Source: Apoda limacodes (taxonomy: Eukaryota > Arthropoda > Insecta > Lepidoptera > Limacodidae). From it: a stretch of DNA of 64,000 nucleotides. Below are positions 45,831-57,252 of this stretch, piece by piece. Below the pieces are notes generated by a model that made no database searches, was not told where the DNA came from, and saw only the letters and a program-made list of their open reading frames with translations. The position numbers were made by a program, and so were the translations under genes. How positions within the stretch are numbered: the stretch's first letter is position 1; each line of letters begins with the position of its first letter. The stretch is from contig OX291544.1 in assembly GCA_946406115.1 (NCBI GenBank), positions 24,259,521 through 24,323,520 on the forward strand, read 5' to 3'.

Positions 45831-48382
45831 AAACCATAAGCATTATAGGCTAAAAATAAGGAACACTATTTGTGGTTCGAATCTGTGCAAAAATCTTATA
45901 AGTTCAATGCGTTCCCCATGCGAACTGTTATCGAACAGGGTAGTGGCTAACTTTAAATATTTTGAACCATAATACTTCACATATTGGAGATCGGGTAAAT
46001 AAGCGTACCTAACCAATTACACCGTTTCCCCTGAAAATTTTTGTTAGTATATTGTGTTACTATTTAACCCAACTCATTTTTTTATTCCGGTTGAAGGTTC
46101 AATCTTCTTTTCGCTTTCGAAAACGAATACTTAAACTACGACCTCGATAATAAGTTAGGTAGTTGTTTTATTGTTAAAAACGTAATATTTTTAACAGAGT
46201 TAATAGTTAAGTTACTGATAATCGTTTTTTAAAGAACACATTCATTTTTAAATAATATGGGACACGTAATAATATAATGAAAACAAAACTAAATTATAAA
46301 AAAAAAGCAATACAAAAACCTCAGAGTCCATTACATTCGAACGTCGGTCACTAATGAGGATAAGAAGGGCCCCGAAAAATTTAAGTTAAAAGTTTTAATT
46401 AAAATATAAACAAACAATATAGATATTTTTTATTGCTTTAATGCAAAATTATTCCATTTTGTGCGGATTTAATATTAATATTTTAAATAAAAACATTTCA
46501 ATCCTAAAAACATCGTGTTTCTTTAAAGTCTTATTTACATTGAAAATATATAGTTTACAATAAATAAGAACACACCTACTTACTTCAAATACAGAAGAAA
46601 AGCAAAAAAGTTAATTTCCAATACATTTCTTCTATCCATGTTTCTGCGAACTTTGTCGTCCTCCTTCGTAGAGAACACTTAGTTAAACTTTCTGCCTACA
46701 ATAAAAACTAAATCTTTTTCACATTGCAGTTGAGAATTTAACTCAGTTTTGCAACGAAACCGATACCTATAGGCAAAGACTGCAAATCTCATTTTATACA
46801 TTAAATCAGATATCTTTTTATCAGTAAAGCTATTAATAAACACTTTTATAAGAATTCAACAATATTGTTAAAAATAAAAGATATTATAAAAAAAATATTT
46901 TTGAAGTCTAACAAAAACCGCTTAAAACCTAGCTACAAGGAATTCCTATAATCACAAAACGATCCATCAAAAATTCTAAAGAAAGGTTTCTCATCAATTC
47001 AAAACTCTTTTTACTGAACTAGTTATAAACTTTGAGCTTCTTGCATATTTTTAATGAAACTTAATACTCTAGGCCAACATTTAAAACTTTGTTACGAAAT
47101 TCTCATTATTAAAGAAATGTTCCTGTGTAAGGTTTAACTTGGCTCGAAGTTAGTTTAGTGACGTGTTAAATGTGCATAATTAAGCTCCCTTGTTGCCGCA
47201 CGATATATCCGGTGCTTAGCATAAAAGTAACTTTGCGTTTAAGTTTTTCAACCAACTTCAAAATGAGGAAAACGTTCGAACACTTCATAAATAAAATAAC
47301 AGGAATGATTTTGAGAATTTAGGAATTTCTGTTGAACACTAATATTTGAGAGAAAATAAGGTTTAGACCTATACAGTATTTTAAGTAACACTTAATAAAA
47401 AATAAGTTTCCAACAGTTGTTTTAGTATTTAGTGATTAGGTAATACTTAATGCGCTAGTACCAGCACTTACCTATTTTGATTAGTAATCAAAATCGCCAT
47501 CTCTTAAATACCAATAAAATTCATTCAATAATAAGTTTTTACTGAGTGACTTATCAATGCTCAGCTGATAAAAATAAATAGTTAAACAAATAAAAAACCT
47601 GACTACAAAAATATGAAAAACTAAAAAGAAGTAAAAAGGCAAACCTAAAACACACCAAATATTTAACTATCAGCAGCCTGAACTTATTTTAAGGTAACAA
47701 CTGTAATAGAAGTTTAAGCAATCTGTACTACTATTTGTACTTGCATTGAAATAAGTCCCGCCTGCCTAATTCCACTTGAATGCCCATGCAATCCGACGTA
47801 AATATTTTTTTCCAAAAGAAACCGAAATGTGTACATTTTCTAAAAAATAGTGTCATATTTATTCACCTAAAGCTTTTAAGTTAGGTTTTTTAAACATTTT
47901 ATTATCTCAATTTTATGGCATATATTTTTTTTTATTTCCTTTGTACTGTTATGTTCTTGATGTCGGTTTTTTTATTTATTTTTACAGCTTTTTAATTGAG
48001 TAAAAATTGCTTAAGATAGCAAGTATATGCTTATTTTTCGGTTTTTTATGATATAAAGTAGGATATACACTTTGTATTGTATAACAGGATACGATAGAGT
48101 AGGAGTATCCTGTTACCGAATGCACCGACTAGGTGCTCAAGATAGATTTAGGTAGAGAAAGTTCAGAGGCAAGTAAAGAAAATACTTTTCAAGGGTAAGG
48201 CAGGTTATTACATATACTCCTTCACTTATAATAACAATATTTAATGGTCAGTAGTAACCTAATCACATAAGGTGATTCTTAACCCTTAATATATATAAAT
48301 AGTAACTATCTATTTTAATTTAGTAGAGAACTACCTAACTAATCAGAAAGATAGAAAAACCGTTATCCTGCGTGGCTGTATC
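45831..48382. other. Long unassigned AT-rich stretch
   Basis: About 2.5 kb with no frame over 60 codons worth noting and no repeat that I recognise. Consistent with intron or intergenic DNA. Confidence 0.5.
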
Positions 48383-48679
48383 GATCATTTGTTTTTGACA
48401 TTTACTGATTAATCACTGTGAATTTTCGTAGTCATAATCCCAAGCCGAATACATATGTCTGTGGTTTTCCAAAATTTTGTAAAATGTTTTTATTAACTAG
48501 AATTTGTTTTTTAAACCATTTGTATAAAAATCTAGAATTCTGTACAACTTTTGAACTATAAAATTTAACAGAAAACTGACACTGCAGATCTCGATTTTTA
48601 TTACTAAAACATGTCTTCAAAATATCGTTGTGTTTTATCAGCAAGTGTCAAAATAAGTGAAACATTCGTTTGTATGAAG
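48383..48679 (-). mobile_element. TIR element (CTTCATACAAACGAAT family), copy 1
   Basis: It aligns by eye along its length to the reverse complement of 61070-61379: ATAATCCCAAGCCGAATAC, GTGGTTTTCCAAAAT and the terminal ATTCGTTTGTATGAAG are shared. Its other terminus is eroded. The frame at 48432-48644 is repeat-derived. Confidence 0.75.
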
Positions 48680-49030
48680 TACGCTGAGAGGCGGTATTTT
48701 CTTAAGAGCGTATTTTTAAAAGATATCACCATAAGTTGATATCATAGTAATAGCATCTAAGAGAAAGTTATGATTTGATTATTAGTTATTATATCAATAA
48801 GACAAAATTGAATATATAAATCTGTTGTTAGGAGTAAGGGTAAGTTTAAACAAATTAATTAACTATACCAAACATTTAAAGATGAATCTAACAAAACAGG
48901 TTACTTATTACTTATACTTAATTGATAGAAAAGAAATAATTTGCTTAATGTAAAAAATTATAAATAAAAGTTAATTTTTACAGTAGTAGTTAAAATCTGT
49001 AGTTTCAATTTGATTTAATAACATAATTTC
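48680..49030. other. Unassigned AT-rich spacer
   Basis: Nothing recognised. Confidence 0.4.
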
Positions 49031-49325
49031 AAAGATGCGGGGTCCCGCGTGATCCCGCGCGGGATTGAGTAATGCCGCATATTAATCCCACGGGATTGAA
49101 TGAGCTGCGGGATTGCAATCCATACGTACAGGCCGAGAATTTGGAGTATAGAGCACTCCAGGCAGGCCGAGGATTTGGAGAATAGAGAACTCCAGGCCTC
49201 CCTCAGTGCTGACGTCGCTAGTAGGCTGACGCGCATTGACCGTCGCAGTGTTTGAGAAGGGTAGTCTTCTCCCAGACCTCAGTTACGGCTCAGAGCCGCA
49301 AGGTGACGGTATAGTAGGAACTAAA
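49031..49325. repeat. GC-rich block with CGGGATT motifs and a 2 x 34-bp tandem repeat
   Basis: CGGGATT occurs at least three times between 49058 and 49115, within ATCCCGCGCGGGAT palindromes. Two 34-bp units, CAGGCCGAGAATTTGGAG-type at 49129-49162 and 49163-49196, differ at three positions. The composition contrasts sharply with the surroundings, suggesting a foreign element. The minus frame at 49015-49236 has no motif. Confidence 0.75.
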
Positions 49326-49785
49326 AAACGACGTTTGATAAGTAGGTAACTATGTTTCAGTTTAGAGATAATGGTATTCAATTCAAACTAATTTGAAATT
49401 ATCTCCGAGCAGATTTTTTTAATAAACCACGCTAAGCAGAAAAACGTTTAGAAGTGTTATGACATAGCAATGTCAAAACTTAAGAAGATTATCCGATCTC
49501 TTTATTTAAAATCACCACGCCGGTAATAGACCTAAGAGTGAATGCCTAGAAACTTCCATCGTTTCCTGCATCATCCGGTTTTTTACTGGAGACGGACCAC
49601 CTGAACAGTCGTTTCGTTAAAATTGTATTGTTTAAGTGCCTTTAGTGACAAATAAATGTCTGTCTTTGTTTATGTGAATTTGATGCGGTTACATCTGCGT
49701 AATAAAATCCAGACACATGGACAATCAATTTATATGTCCTGTGTACATCCATCAAGTATCAATATTGATTGTGATAGATTACTAG
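49326..49785. other. Unassigned spacer
   Basis: Nothing recognised. Confidence 0.4.
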
Positions 49786-49786
49786 T

Positions 49787-50005
49787 CCATACTAATATTA
49801 TAAATGCAAAAGTAACTCTGTCTGTCTGTTAAACCGCTGTACTAATTAAGATGAAACTTGGCATGGAGATAGTTTGAGTCCCGTGAGAGGACATACGCTA
49901 CTTGAAAACGTCAATTATGAGTTAGTTTTTTTTCTATAATTGAGGATTTGCCGATAATAATCGCCACAATTTATTATTACATTACCGGTAACCGAATTCA
50001 GGGCG
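49787..50005 (-). repeat. Dispersed repeat, family A-like, reverse copy
   Basis: From ATACTAATATTATAAATGC through CCGCTGTACTAATTAAGATG to GTAACCGAATTCAGGGCGG. On minus it starts CCGCCCTGAATTCGG. It parallels 57017-57252 in reverse. Confidence 0.65.
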
Positions 50006-50059
50006 GAAAGAAAGAAATTTACCACTTTACTTTGATTTTAATACTTATTATTGCCTGTG

Positions 50060-50112
50060 GTATTGAAAGGTGAACCGTAAGCTTGTTTGCCACCTTAGTA
50101 TAAAAAAAGGCT
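50060..50112 (+). repeat. LINE 3' tail scrap
   Basis: GAACCGTAAGCTTGTTTGCC ACC and an A-run match the end of the LINE at 36585-36645. Confidence 0.5.
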
Positions 50113-50241
50113 CATCCAGCAGTGGACTGATAAGCTGATTGAAAAAAATACTTTTTTCCTTGCTTATTTACTTACTTTGTACAATCCACGATTAAGAACC
50201 TGTATATCTTACCTATTTATACATAATATACTTTGTTTCAG

Positions 50242-50350
50242 TATCTGATTTTACGTCGCAGCTGTCGCAACTGTACGAGCGACACTCCTCGGAGTTGCAA
50301 GTCCTTGTCTCTACCTTTAGAAAGCGGAACAGTGAACTCAGAAAAGAAAG
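50242..50350 (+). CDS. Internal exon of an unidentified host gene (109 bp)
   Basis: The acceptor TACTTTGTTTCAG precedes and the donor GTAAGT follows, both close to consensus. The segment is GC-richer than its surroundings. Of the three frames one has an early stop. The frame starting after 2 nt encodes 35 residues with a coiled-coil-like, Leu/Glu/Arg-rich pattern (SDFTSQLSQLYERHSSEL, then QVLVSTFRKRNSELRKE), with 2 nt left over at the 3' end. This looks like a real protein helix. The other open frame is Cys/Ser-rich and less plausible. I do not recognise the protein. Flanking exons must lie far away or outside the window. Confidence 0.7.
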
Positions 50351-50764
50351 GTAAGTAACCTATACTTTACACTAAAATTACAAGAATTATATACCTACTT
50401 CAATGATATTCAAGTATAGATACCGTACCTTCATATTGTTCGAAATTTAAATTTGATCCGCTGTTACCTATACGTACTAACCTTAGCATATACATAGGTA
50501 TTAACAACGTATGCAATAGATAATATGGAACGTGTGAAACAGAAAGAGGTCGCTATATTTAGAAAGTGACATGTGACTGAATCAAATTACGACAACTGTC
50601 TCAATCTCGCTGCCTTGGTTTTGGCGTGCTAGTACAATATCTATCTCTTTCAAAACATACGCTATCATTGACATTTATAAATTAGCTTTTTTGTAAAAAA
50701 TACTTGAAGCGAAATTTTAAGTTTTGCTCTAGTCGATTCATCTAGCTAGAGAACTGGGTAACAA
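50351..50764. other. Intronic spacer
   Basis: Follows the donor site of the exon; no repeat or gene recognised. Confidence 0.4.
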
Positions 50765-50890
50765 GGCGGCTCCGTGGCTCAGTGGGTAATTACTTGCCTG
50801 CTGTATCGAGGGGCATGGTACTGTTCCCGCACATGACAAACATTCTTCTGGTGAAGATTTCTGTTCGTTGTATTAATTGATTGCAAATGG
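50765..50890 (+). repeat. tRNA-derived SINE relic
   Basis: TGGCTCAGTGGG (50774-50785) matches a Pol III A-box, and about 35 nt later GGTACTGTTCCCGC stands where the B-box would be, partly eroded. The head GCGGCTCCGTGGCTCAGTGG and following ACATGACAAACATTCTTCTG resemble lepidopteran SINEs. Not a functional tRNA: the cloverleaf cannot be completed. Confidence 0.55.
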
Positions 50891-51030
50891 AATTTAGCCT
50901 CTTAGTTTAAAGGCAAAAAGATTTTTGCCTTTTTGAGTTACAGTCTTAGCAATTCGACGTGCTAATATTTTATAAATGTACCACTTTGGTTTTTTTGCAT
51001 GAAAATAAAGTTTAGCTTTTAACTTGACAA

Positions 51031-51324
51031 ACACAGTTTGTTTCGTTTATATTCAACAAATTGTACTGATCGAGGTGACATACTGACAGAAAATTAGGCT
51101 AGGTACGTGTTTTCTTTACTATAAAGTCAAATTCCAAAAATTTACAGTTAATAAAAATACCAAAAATTTGCAGTAAAAGTGGTCAGTGGGTAAAAATAGT
51201 CTATTGGCATCCGACTTTAGTGCGAAGAAAACACTTTCCTAGCCTTATTTTCTGTAACCTCGATCAGTACAATTTGTACTAGAATCAATACTGTTTGTTG
51301 AATATAAACAAAACAAACTGTATT
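51031..51324. mobile_element. Foldback/MITE element with ~100-bp inverted arms
   Basis: Left-arm sequence ACAGTTTGTTTCGTTTATATTCAACAAA, then TGTACTGATCGAGGT, TTAGGCTAGG and GTGTTTTCTT recur as reverse complements in the right arm. The right arm has an extra ~20-bp block between TCAACAAA and the ATTGTACTGATCGAGG part. The short centre (about 51130-51220) is unpaired. No coding sequence. Confidence 0.8.
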
Positions 51325-53962
51325 TGTTTTTTTTTATTTTCAGTAGTAGACTTTAAGTAGTTTTTTTAGTAAACACTCTGAAGTGTAAGATTAATAAGTA
51401 AGCGTTATTTTTACTAACCCTTAAAGACATAGGGTACTATTTTCTATTTTGTGACATAGGATATGTAACTATTATTTGTCCTTGTTCTTACTAGCCTCAT
51501 ACGTCCCCAAAGTTGAGGCATGGCCTACCCTCATCGTAAGTAAATATTTTGATTTCTGTCATGTTAGCCCAAAACCAATTTTTTTTATGAAAAACAATTG
51601 ATTTAATTGCAAATAGTCCGGTATAGCACATCTACAATATCTTTGAAAGTCCTACAAAACACCACATTGTATATATATATATGCAGGCATGCCAAGATTT
51701 TGAAGACAGTCTATACTAGTAATTAAATAACAAATAAATCCTGAACCACAAAGCTTCATCAACTATTACGCTTTGCTAGTCATATTAATATACGTACTCT
51801 GCTGATACAAGAATATATTAAATTATTTATTAATATAAGTACCAAGGTGATTAAAAAACGTGTAAAGAAAATTATAACAAATTGATGAAGGTCGAGGGCC
51901 AAGGCAGGTACGCATAAAATATGGAAAACAATCTAATTAATTGAAACATTGACAAAGGTAAATCCATTTAAAACCTTGACCCTCATCTCTACCCCATACG
52001 TCATCACAATTTTAGAGGAAGATTAAATTGTAATCAAAGTTTAGTTAATAAATCAAATAGGATTTAAGGCTAATTAGGTTTTGTATTTTAATAAATAGCC
52101 TTTTAGCAATTCAACCGAAAACCAACTGAACAATGGTGATATTTATTGTATGCGATAAAATTCGTTTATGTGTGTAATTAATTTTAGTATTTGTGTTTAT
52201 AATATACTATATAGTGTTTTTTCTCCTAGATATTTATTTTTGGAAAAATTATTCCACTTAGCACGCGTACATCCTGGCCAGGGTCTGTAACACAGGGACT
52301 GAGCCTTAGTTACCTTGACAACTACCTTAGTCAGGACATCTAGCAGGGCTGCCGAGGACTAGGATCCATGGTTTTCTTGTGATTTTGATTTATTTGGAGT
52401 CAGTATCTTCCTCATTTGGCATGCGGATTGACGGTTGCCACCTCTGGTAATGTCAGAAGTGTTAGATTTCTACTCTGTCGCTACCACATGGCAATCTGAT
52501 TCAGATGATAAAAAATGTGGTTTTTTTCATTAAAATAGACACATTGCTTTAAACAGACGTTTTTATCTAGATTATTTTTATTAAAATAAACAGGTACATT
52601 GCTTTAAACATGAAGTGTTTAAGACACAAACGTAAAATAAAACGTTTGAGATAATTAAAGTAATTTAATTTCGTTCTGCAAAAACCAACTCATTATTTTT
52701 GATTAGTTTAGATAATAATTTGTTATTTGGAGCTACAAAATTAAGGTAAAATAGTGAGTAATGCTGCCAAAGCGCACTTTTCTTCAGATTCTGCAATATC
52801 TCTACATTCAGAAAAACCAACCAAATGAGGTGTTCATTTATTGACCAAACCTACTACATTCTCTTCAGTTGTATTTTCAGAGATATCTTATTACTTTGTC
52901 GCTTGTATAAAAACAGTGTTGTTAAAGATGAACTTTAAATGTATATGTCAATTTTTGTGCCGCCGAACTTTGAAGTCCATGTATTTCAAAATTATTCTTC
53001 ACAAATTTTGATGCAGAGTACAGATTTTTGCACAATGGGGACGATGTTTAGTTGTACAAATACACGCATTTGAATATTCAATAGCATAGTACATAATATG
53101 CAGCACTGGTTTTTCAGTAAAGTAAAACCTTGTAAGGAACCCTGCATACGTCAAAGAAGACATCTAAAGACAGCGTCGTCTTTATATGAAACTTATCTGA
53201 CGACAAAAAGTGTTTTATTTTTTTGTAAGTTGTAAATAAAGAAACTCACCAAAATACAAATGGTGAGAACAGAAGTGTCATCTAGCAGTATCTAGAGAAT
53301 TTATCAATTAAAGATTTTTGGCTAAAGTTAAAACTCGCTAGTGTCGTTGCAAGTTCTCACTATTTCAATGTGGTTAATTTGATTTTTGAACACTGGGTCA
53401 AAAAAAAATGTTTCATTACAATTGCTAGCTTGACGCTTAGTTCATATCTTGAACTACAGATGGCACGTACATACTTGATAAAATAAATATAAAACAGTAC
53501 GTAAAGCTTACAAACTGTTTTATCGTACAAATAGAGCGCGCGCGGTGCGTTCAATGACATAATGAATCATATCGCCCGTGGGTTTTATGAACTCCCGCTT
53601 TGCCTTGAGAAAAGTAAAATTTACAAAAAAAGCCCGTTTTCACTAACCTACCAACACGTAATGTGTAACTGTAACTGTTTACGAGTAAGTGTAATAAAAA
53701 AAATTAAGTTATTTTTAACCTACATAATTGAATGCAAAAACAGCTTTCGATAAACAAACCATATGCCGATAAACTGAAACATTAATAAAGGTAAATCCAT
53801 TTTAGAATATTGATCTTCATCTCGGTATCCCTAACGTCATGACAAATTATTTTAAGCCGGACTAGAACGTAATCAAACGTTAGCTTCTCTTACAAATCAA
53901 ACAGGATATCAGGAAATTTAGATCTTAGTATACCTTTATAAACCAGCGATTAAAACAATAAC
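51325..53962. other. Long unassigned stretch
   Basis: AT-rich except for 52262-52500, which is GC-richer (CATCCTGGCCAGGGTCTG, GGCTGCCGAGGACTAGG) and may be an old repeat. AAACATTGACAAAGGTAAATCC (51943) and GAAACATTAATAAAGGTAAATCC (53777) with following AACC/TTGA...CATCTC... are similar, indicating two diverged copies of something about 150 bp. Frames at 53360-53753 have no motif. Confidence 0.4.
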
Positions 53963-54520
53963 AAACTAGCTTCTGCCAGCGGCTTCGCCAGCCCTAAATT
54001 TCGTTATCGGCGTAGGTTCTTACGGCAACTCCTAACTTATAGAAAAAAAAACAAAAATCAAATCCCATAATGGCATAATACATTCGTGTCTGTGAAACCA
54101 TGGAAATACACATACAAAATTTCAACCCAATCGGTCAAGCCGTTTAATAGTTGACATACCGACAGCAGCCACCTACCGAGTCCAATTGTATTTCTAAATC
54201 ATCCAGGAAACCATCGAAATACCCATATAAAAATTCAACCCAATCGGTTCAGCCGTTTAGAAGTTATGTAAAAAAGGAAGTCATTACGTAATTAAGTAAT
54301 TAGGAATGTACGGAAGGATAAATTTTACTACCCGTTGTCCTATTACCCGTTTTCCCGTAGGAATGAAGCATTTTCCCGCGGTAAAAAGTAGTCTATGTTC
54401 ATTAGCGATAGTGTCGGCTTCTATTGGTAAAAGAATTTTTCAATTCGGGACAGTAGTATCGGAGCCTATTCAATACAAACAAACAATCAAATGTTTCCTC
54501 TTTATAATATTAGTATAGAT
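53963..54520 (+). repeat. Dispersed repeat, family A, copy 2 with internal duplication
   Basis: It matches 3686-4141 from the CTAGCTTCTGCCAGCGGC start to the TAATATTAGTATAGAT end. It carries about 100 bp more because a CAACCCAATCGG...GCCGTTTA segment is present twice (around 54123 and 54238). The frame at 54306-54518 is not a gene. Confidence 0.8.
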
Positions 54521-55494
54521 AATTGAATGTGGTGAGCAAGTGAATGCAGGTGTCAACAAATACCTAACATGCCGTTTTACAAGCTACTGGCATATGGATT
54601 CTGTCTTTTATGATTATAATAACCTAGACCCTGACGAGTTCATTATTGTTTGTATTAAATGTATATGTTTTCTATGATTATATTAAATAGAATATAAAAA
54701 TAGTAATAGAGTATCAAGAAATACTTACAGACTTTACCACCAGCATGATACCACATTGAAGTCAATCATTCAAGAAAATATAAAATTGGCGTTTGGACAC
54801 ATTTGAACCCATATTCTGGACTTAATAATATTACTTTGTTTGTTCTAAGTTACACTGGCTTGTTCATGAACATAACGCCATTCTCTACCAATCAGACTTA
54901 AGACAAATTTTAATACAGTTTTTCATAATAATTTTTTGATGACTAATCGTTAATATAACTTAAATAAAGCTCAAACTACCCTATTGTGTATACGTACTGC
55001 GTGCCATGTAAATATAACGCACCTAATTAAAACTTTTGAGACCCAAAGTTTCTCAAATATTCATTGTTGAGTATCTCAAATACATTTGTGGTTTTTTTAT
55101 TACTACAGTTTTTTGCTTAAGGAATTGAAAAAACAATTTGAGTACAAAAAAATATTGTATTTCCAAAACGAATATGGGTCTTAAGGTCTTCAGCCCACCT
55201 TTAAGGGGCTTATAATAAATATAAAGTAGTAATAGATTATTTTTTACATCAACTTCAAGTTCAAATAATAAATATTAAAGATGATTGGACGAGAATTCTA
55301 TGAGAATGTTTTACATAATAATAAAATAAAACCACAGAGCAGTCAATTTCACAAATTTACTTCCTGTGCCCCGTAAATTTTAAACTCTGATCACAAAATA
55401 GGTTACAGGAATCAGAAAATATACTTATAGGCCGTTTAGTAATTCTTGAAAAACAAACGCGCAAACTTTTCCTATGTACCTATAATATGAAAAT
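54521..55494. other. Unassigned AT-rich spacer
   Basis: Nothing recognised. Confidence 0.4.
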
Positions 55495-55625
55495 GTATAG
55501 GTTAACGTCGGTGGTGGCCTAAGGCTTTCGATTTCATCTTTTGTTTTGAATGGCGAGGATTCGAGCCAGGCCTGTACCAATTAGTATTTTTATTGTTTTC
55601 TCAAGTAGGTACATTAAATTATTCA
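55495..55625 (+). repeat. SINE-like dispersed repeat, copy 2
   Basis: GTGGCCTAAGGCTTTCGATTTCATC and TTTCTCAAGTAGGTACATTA parallel 33006-33180. GGATTCGAGCC at about 55557-55567 resembles a B-box. Confidence 0.45.
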
Positions 55626-56731
55626 TACCTATAGCAAAGTATGTAAAGCTGGCCCGGCCTATAGTTTCAAGACTTGTGCAATTAAAATTTTGTTAAAGCG
55701 TACCTATACATATAATCTATATTTCATTTTCAGTAGGAAAATCCTAAGATCATTAAGATTATCTAGTATATTCACTATAATTTTAAATTAAAAATAAGAA
55801 AAAAAATCTAAAATATACATGCCTAGCACCAGACTAAATTTAAACAAATTTACGTAACAAAACGACCACATTGTCAACAAAATCGTTTCCAGACTCATTA
55901 ACGCAACAACACGTTGACGTAAAGTAGCCATTACACGCAATCGGCAGTCACCATGTCCGATACCGCTAGACCGTAAATTGGCAAGCACCCAGATTGGTGT
56001 CGCATTGTTATATGACAAGTTGCTGGATGCACTTCTAGGTATCGGCTTGTTGGCAACAGACTATTGTTGACAAGTGTTGCGTATTCATACTTTATTCCAT
56101 GTCAAAGTTACCTAAAATTGGTCTTGCTTGGCCTTGCAGAAAATGTGAGACCAAGACTATATTGCATTTGTGTTTGCATGACGGAGACAAATATTGGATA
56201 TACAAGCGATTGGAATGTATTTACCATTTTTGCAAGAATTGGCTTATCTTTGTTGTCTTTGTTAAAAGCTAAAGGTACCTAACTATAATGGGATAAAAAC
56301 AGATCTTGCTTAATACAACATAGACTTTTGCGAGATTTTAGAAACAAAACCAAGGCCAGAAGCCTTATACCGTGACCGAAACCAGAACTCAGGCCAAGAC
56401 CGAGACTATTGCTAAAACCGCAAAAAATCAAAACTGCATTGCAGTAAAAATTTAATTACGACATATACCTTATAAATATTTTACTGTGAATTGAGTAATG
56501 TTACACTCGCATGGCAAATCCACTAATTTGCTAAGAAATTCGTCTTAAAGTAGGCATTACTTTTTAAAATATTATTATACGCAGTGCGTAGGAGTACCTA
56601 AAATAAGACAGTAGACGATAGTATTATATAAACTGTGACACGATCATGCGATTACCGATAGTTCGTAACGTGGCGTGTGACACATTTGGCCCCAAATTTT
56701 TTCTTTGTTGTATTCTTTTCCATTTTCATTA
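55626..56731. other. Unassigned spacer
   Basis: Frames at 55788-56018 (minus) and 56064-56282 (plus) show no motif. Around 56345-56420 there is a loose GGCCA/ACCGA-rich run. Confidence 0.35.
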
Positions 56732-56932
56732 AGGTTCCGTACCTCGCTAACTGTAAAAGAAACAAATTTTTATCGCATATTGTGAAACAAATAAATCAAA
56801 ACCTATGGGGTTTGCGGTACCCTCCCGCTGGCCTAGGAGATTTGATCTCATGGATGGAAAAGTTATCTACCTGTAATAAGTTTGTACGAAACCCTCGGTG
56901 TGCGAGCCAGACTCGCACTTCGCCGGTTAGCT
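56732..56932 (-). repeat. Dispersed repeat fragment (GGTTCCGTACC ... CTCGCACTTCGCCGGTT)
   Basis: Begins GGTTCCGTACCTCG and ends GAGCCAGACTCGCACTTCGC, CGGTT, the reverse of the 33571 family start. The frame at 56677-56934 is repeat-derived. Confidence 0.7.
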
Positions 56933-57016
56933 AGATTGATATTCAGTGCCCTTTGTTTGTTCCTTCGAATCAATTAAAATCCCATATAAGAACTTTAATT
57001 ACATGAATTTATTATA

Positions 57017-57252
57017 ATTCTAGCTTTTGCCCGCGGTTCCACTCGCCCTCAATTCGCTTATCGGTGTAGGATTTAAATGGTAATTTATTAAATATAGAAA
57101 ACCTATCCGTCTCGTATTCGACGTTTCCAAGTATCCTTTGACTTTCGCAGGACTTAAACAATCTTTATGCCAAATTTCATCTTAATCGGTACAGTGGTTT
57201 AAGCGTGAAGCTGTAACAGACACACAGAGTTACTTTTTCGTGTACAAGCATA
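57017..57252 (+). repeat. Dispersed repeat, family A-like
   Basis: It starts CTAGCTTTTGCCCGCGGTTC and includes TCATCTTAATCGGTACAGTGG and AGACACACAGAGTTACTTTTTCG, a common pattern in insect interspersed repeats. Confidence 0.65.

Noticed and set aside
45875..45886. GGTTCGAATCT resembling a Pol III B-box
   Set aside because: No A-box at a suitable distance and no cloverleaf; likely chance.
51495..51535. 41-bp candidate exon between TTGTTCTTACTAG and GTAAGT
   Set aside because: Splice signals look good, but joining it to the exon at 50242-50350 in that exon's best frame gives a stop (TGA) within seven codons. It is very short and has no other support.
55788..56282. Two frames of 72-76 codons
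   Set aside because: No family motifs and no supporting signals; typical of chance frames at this length.
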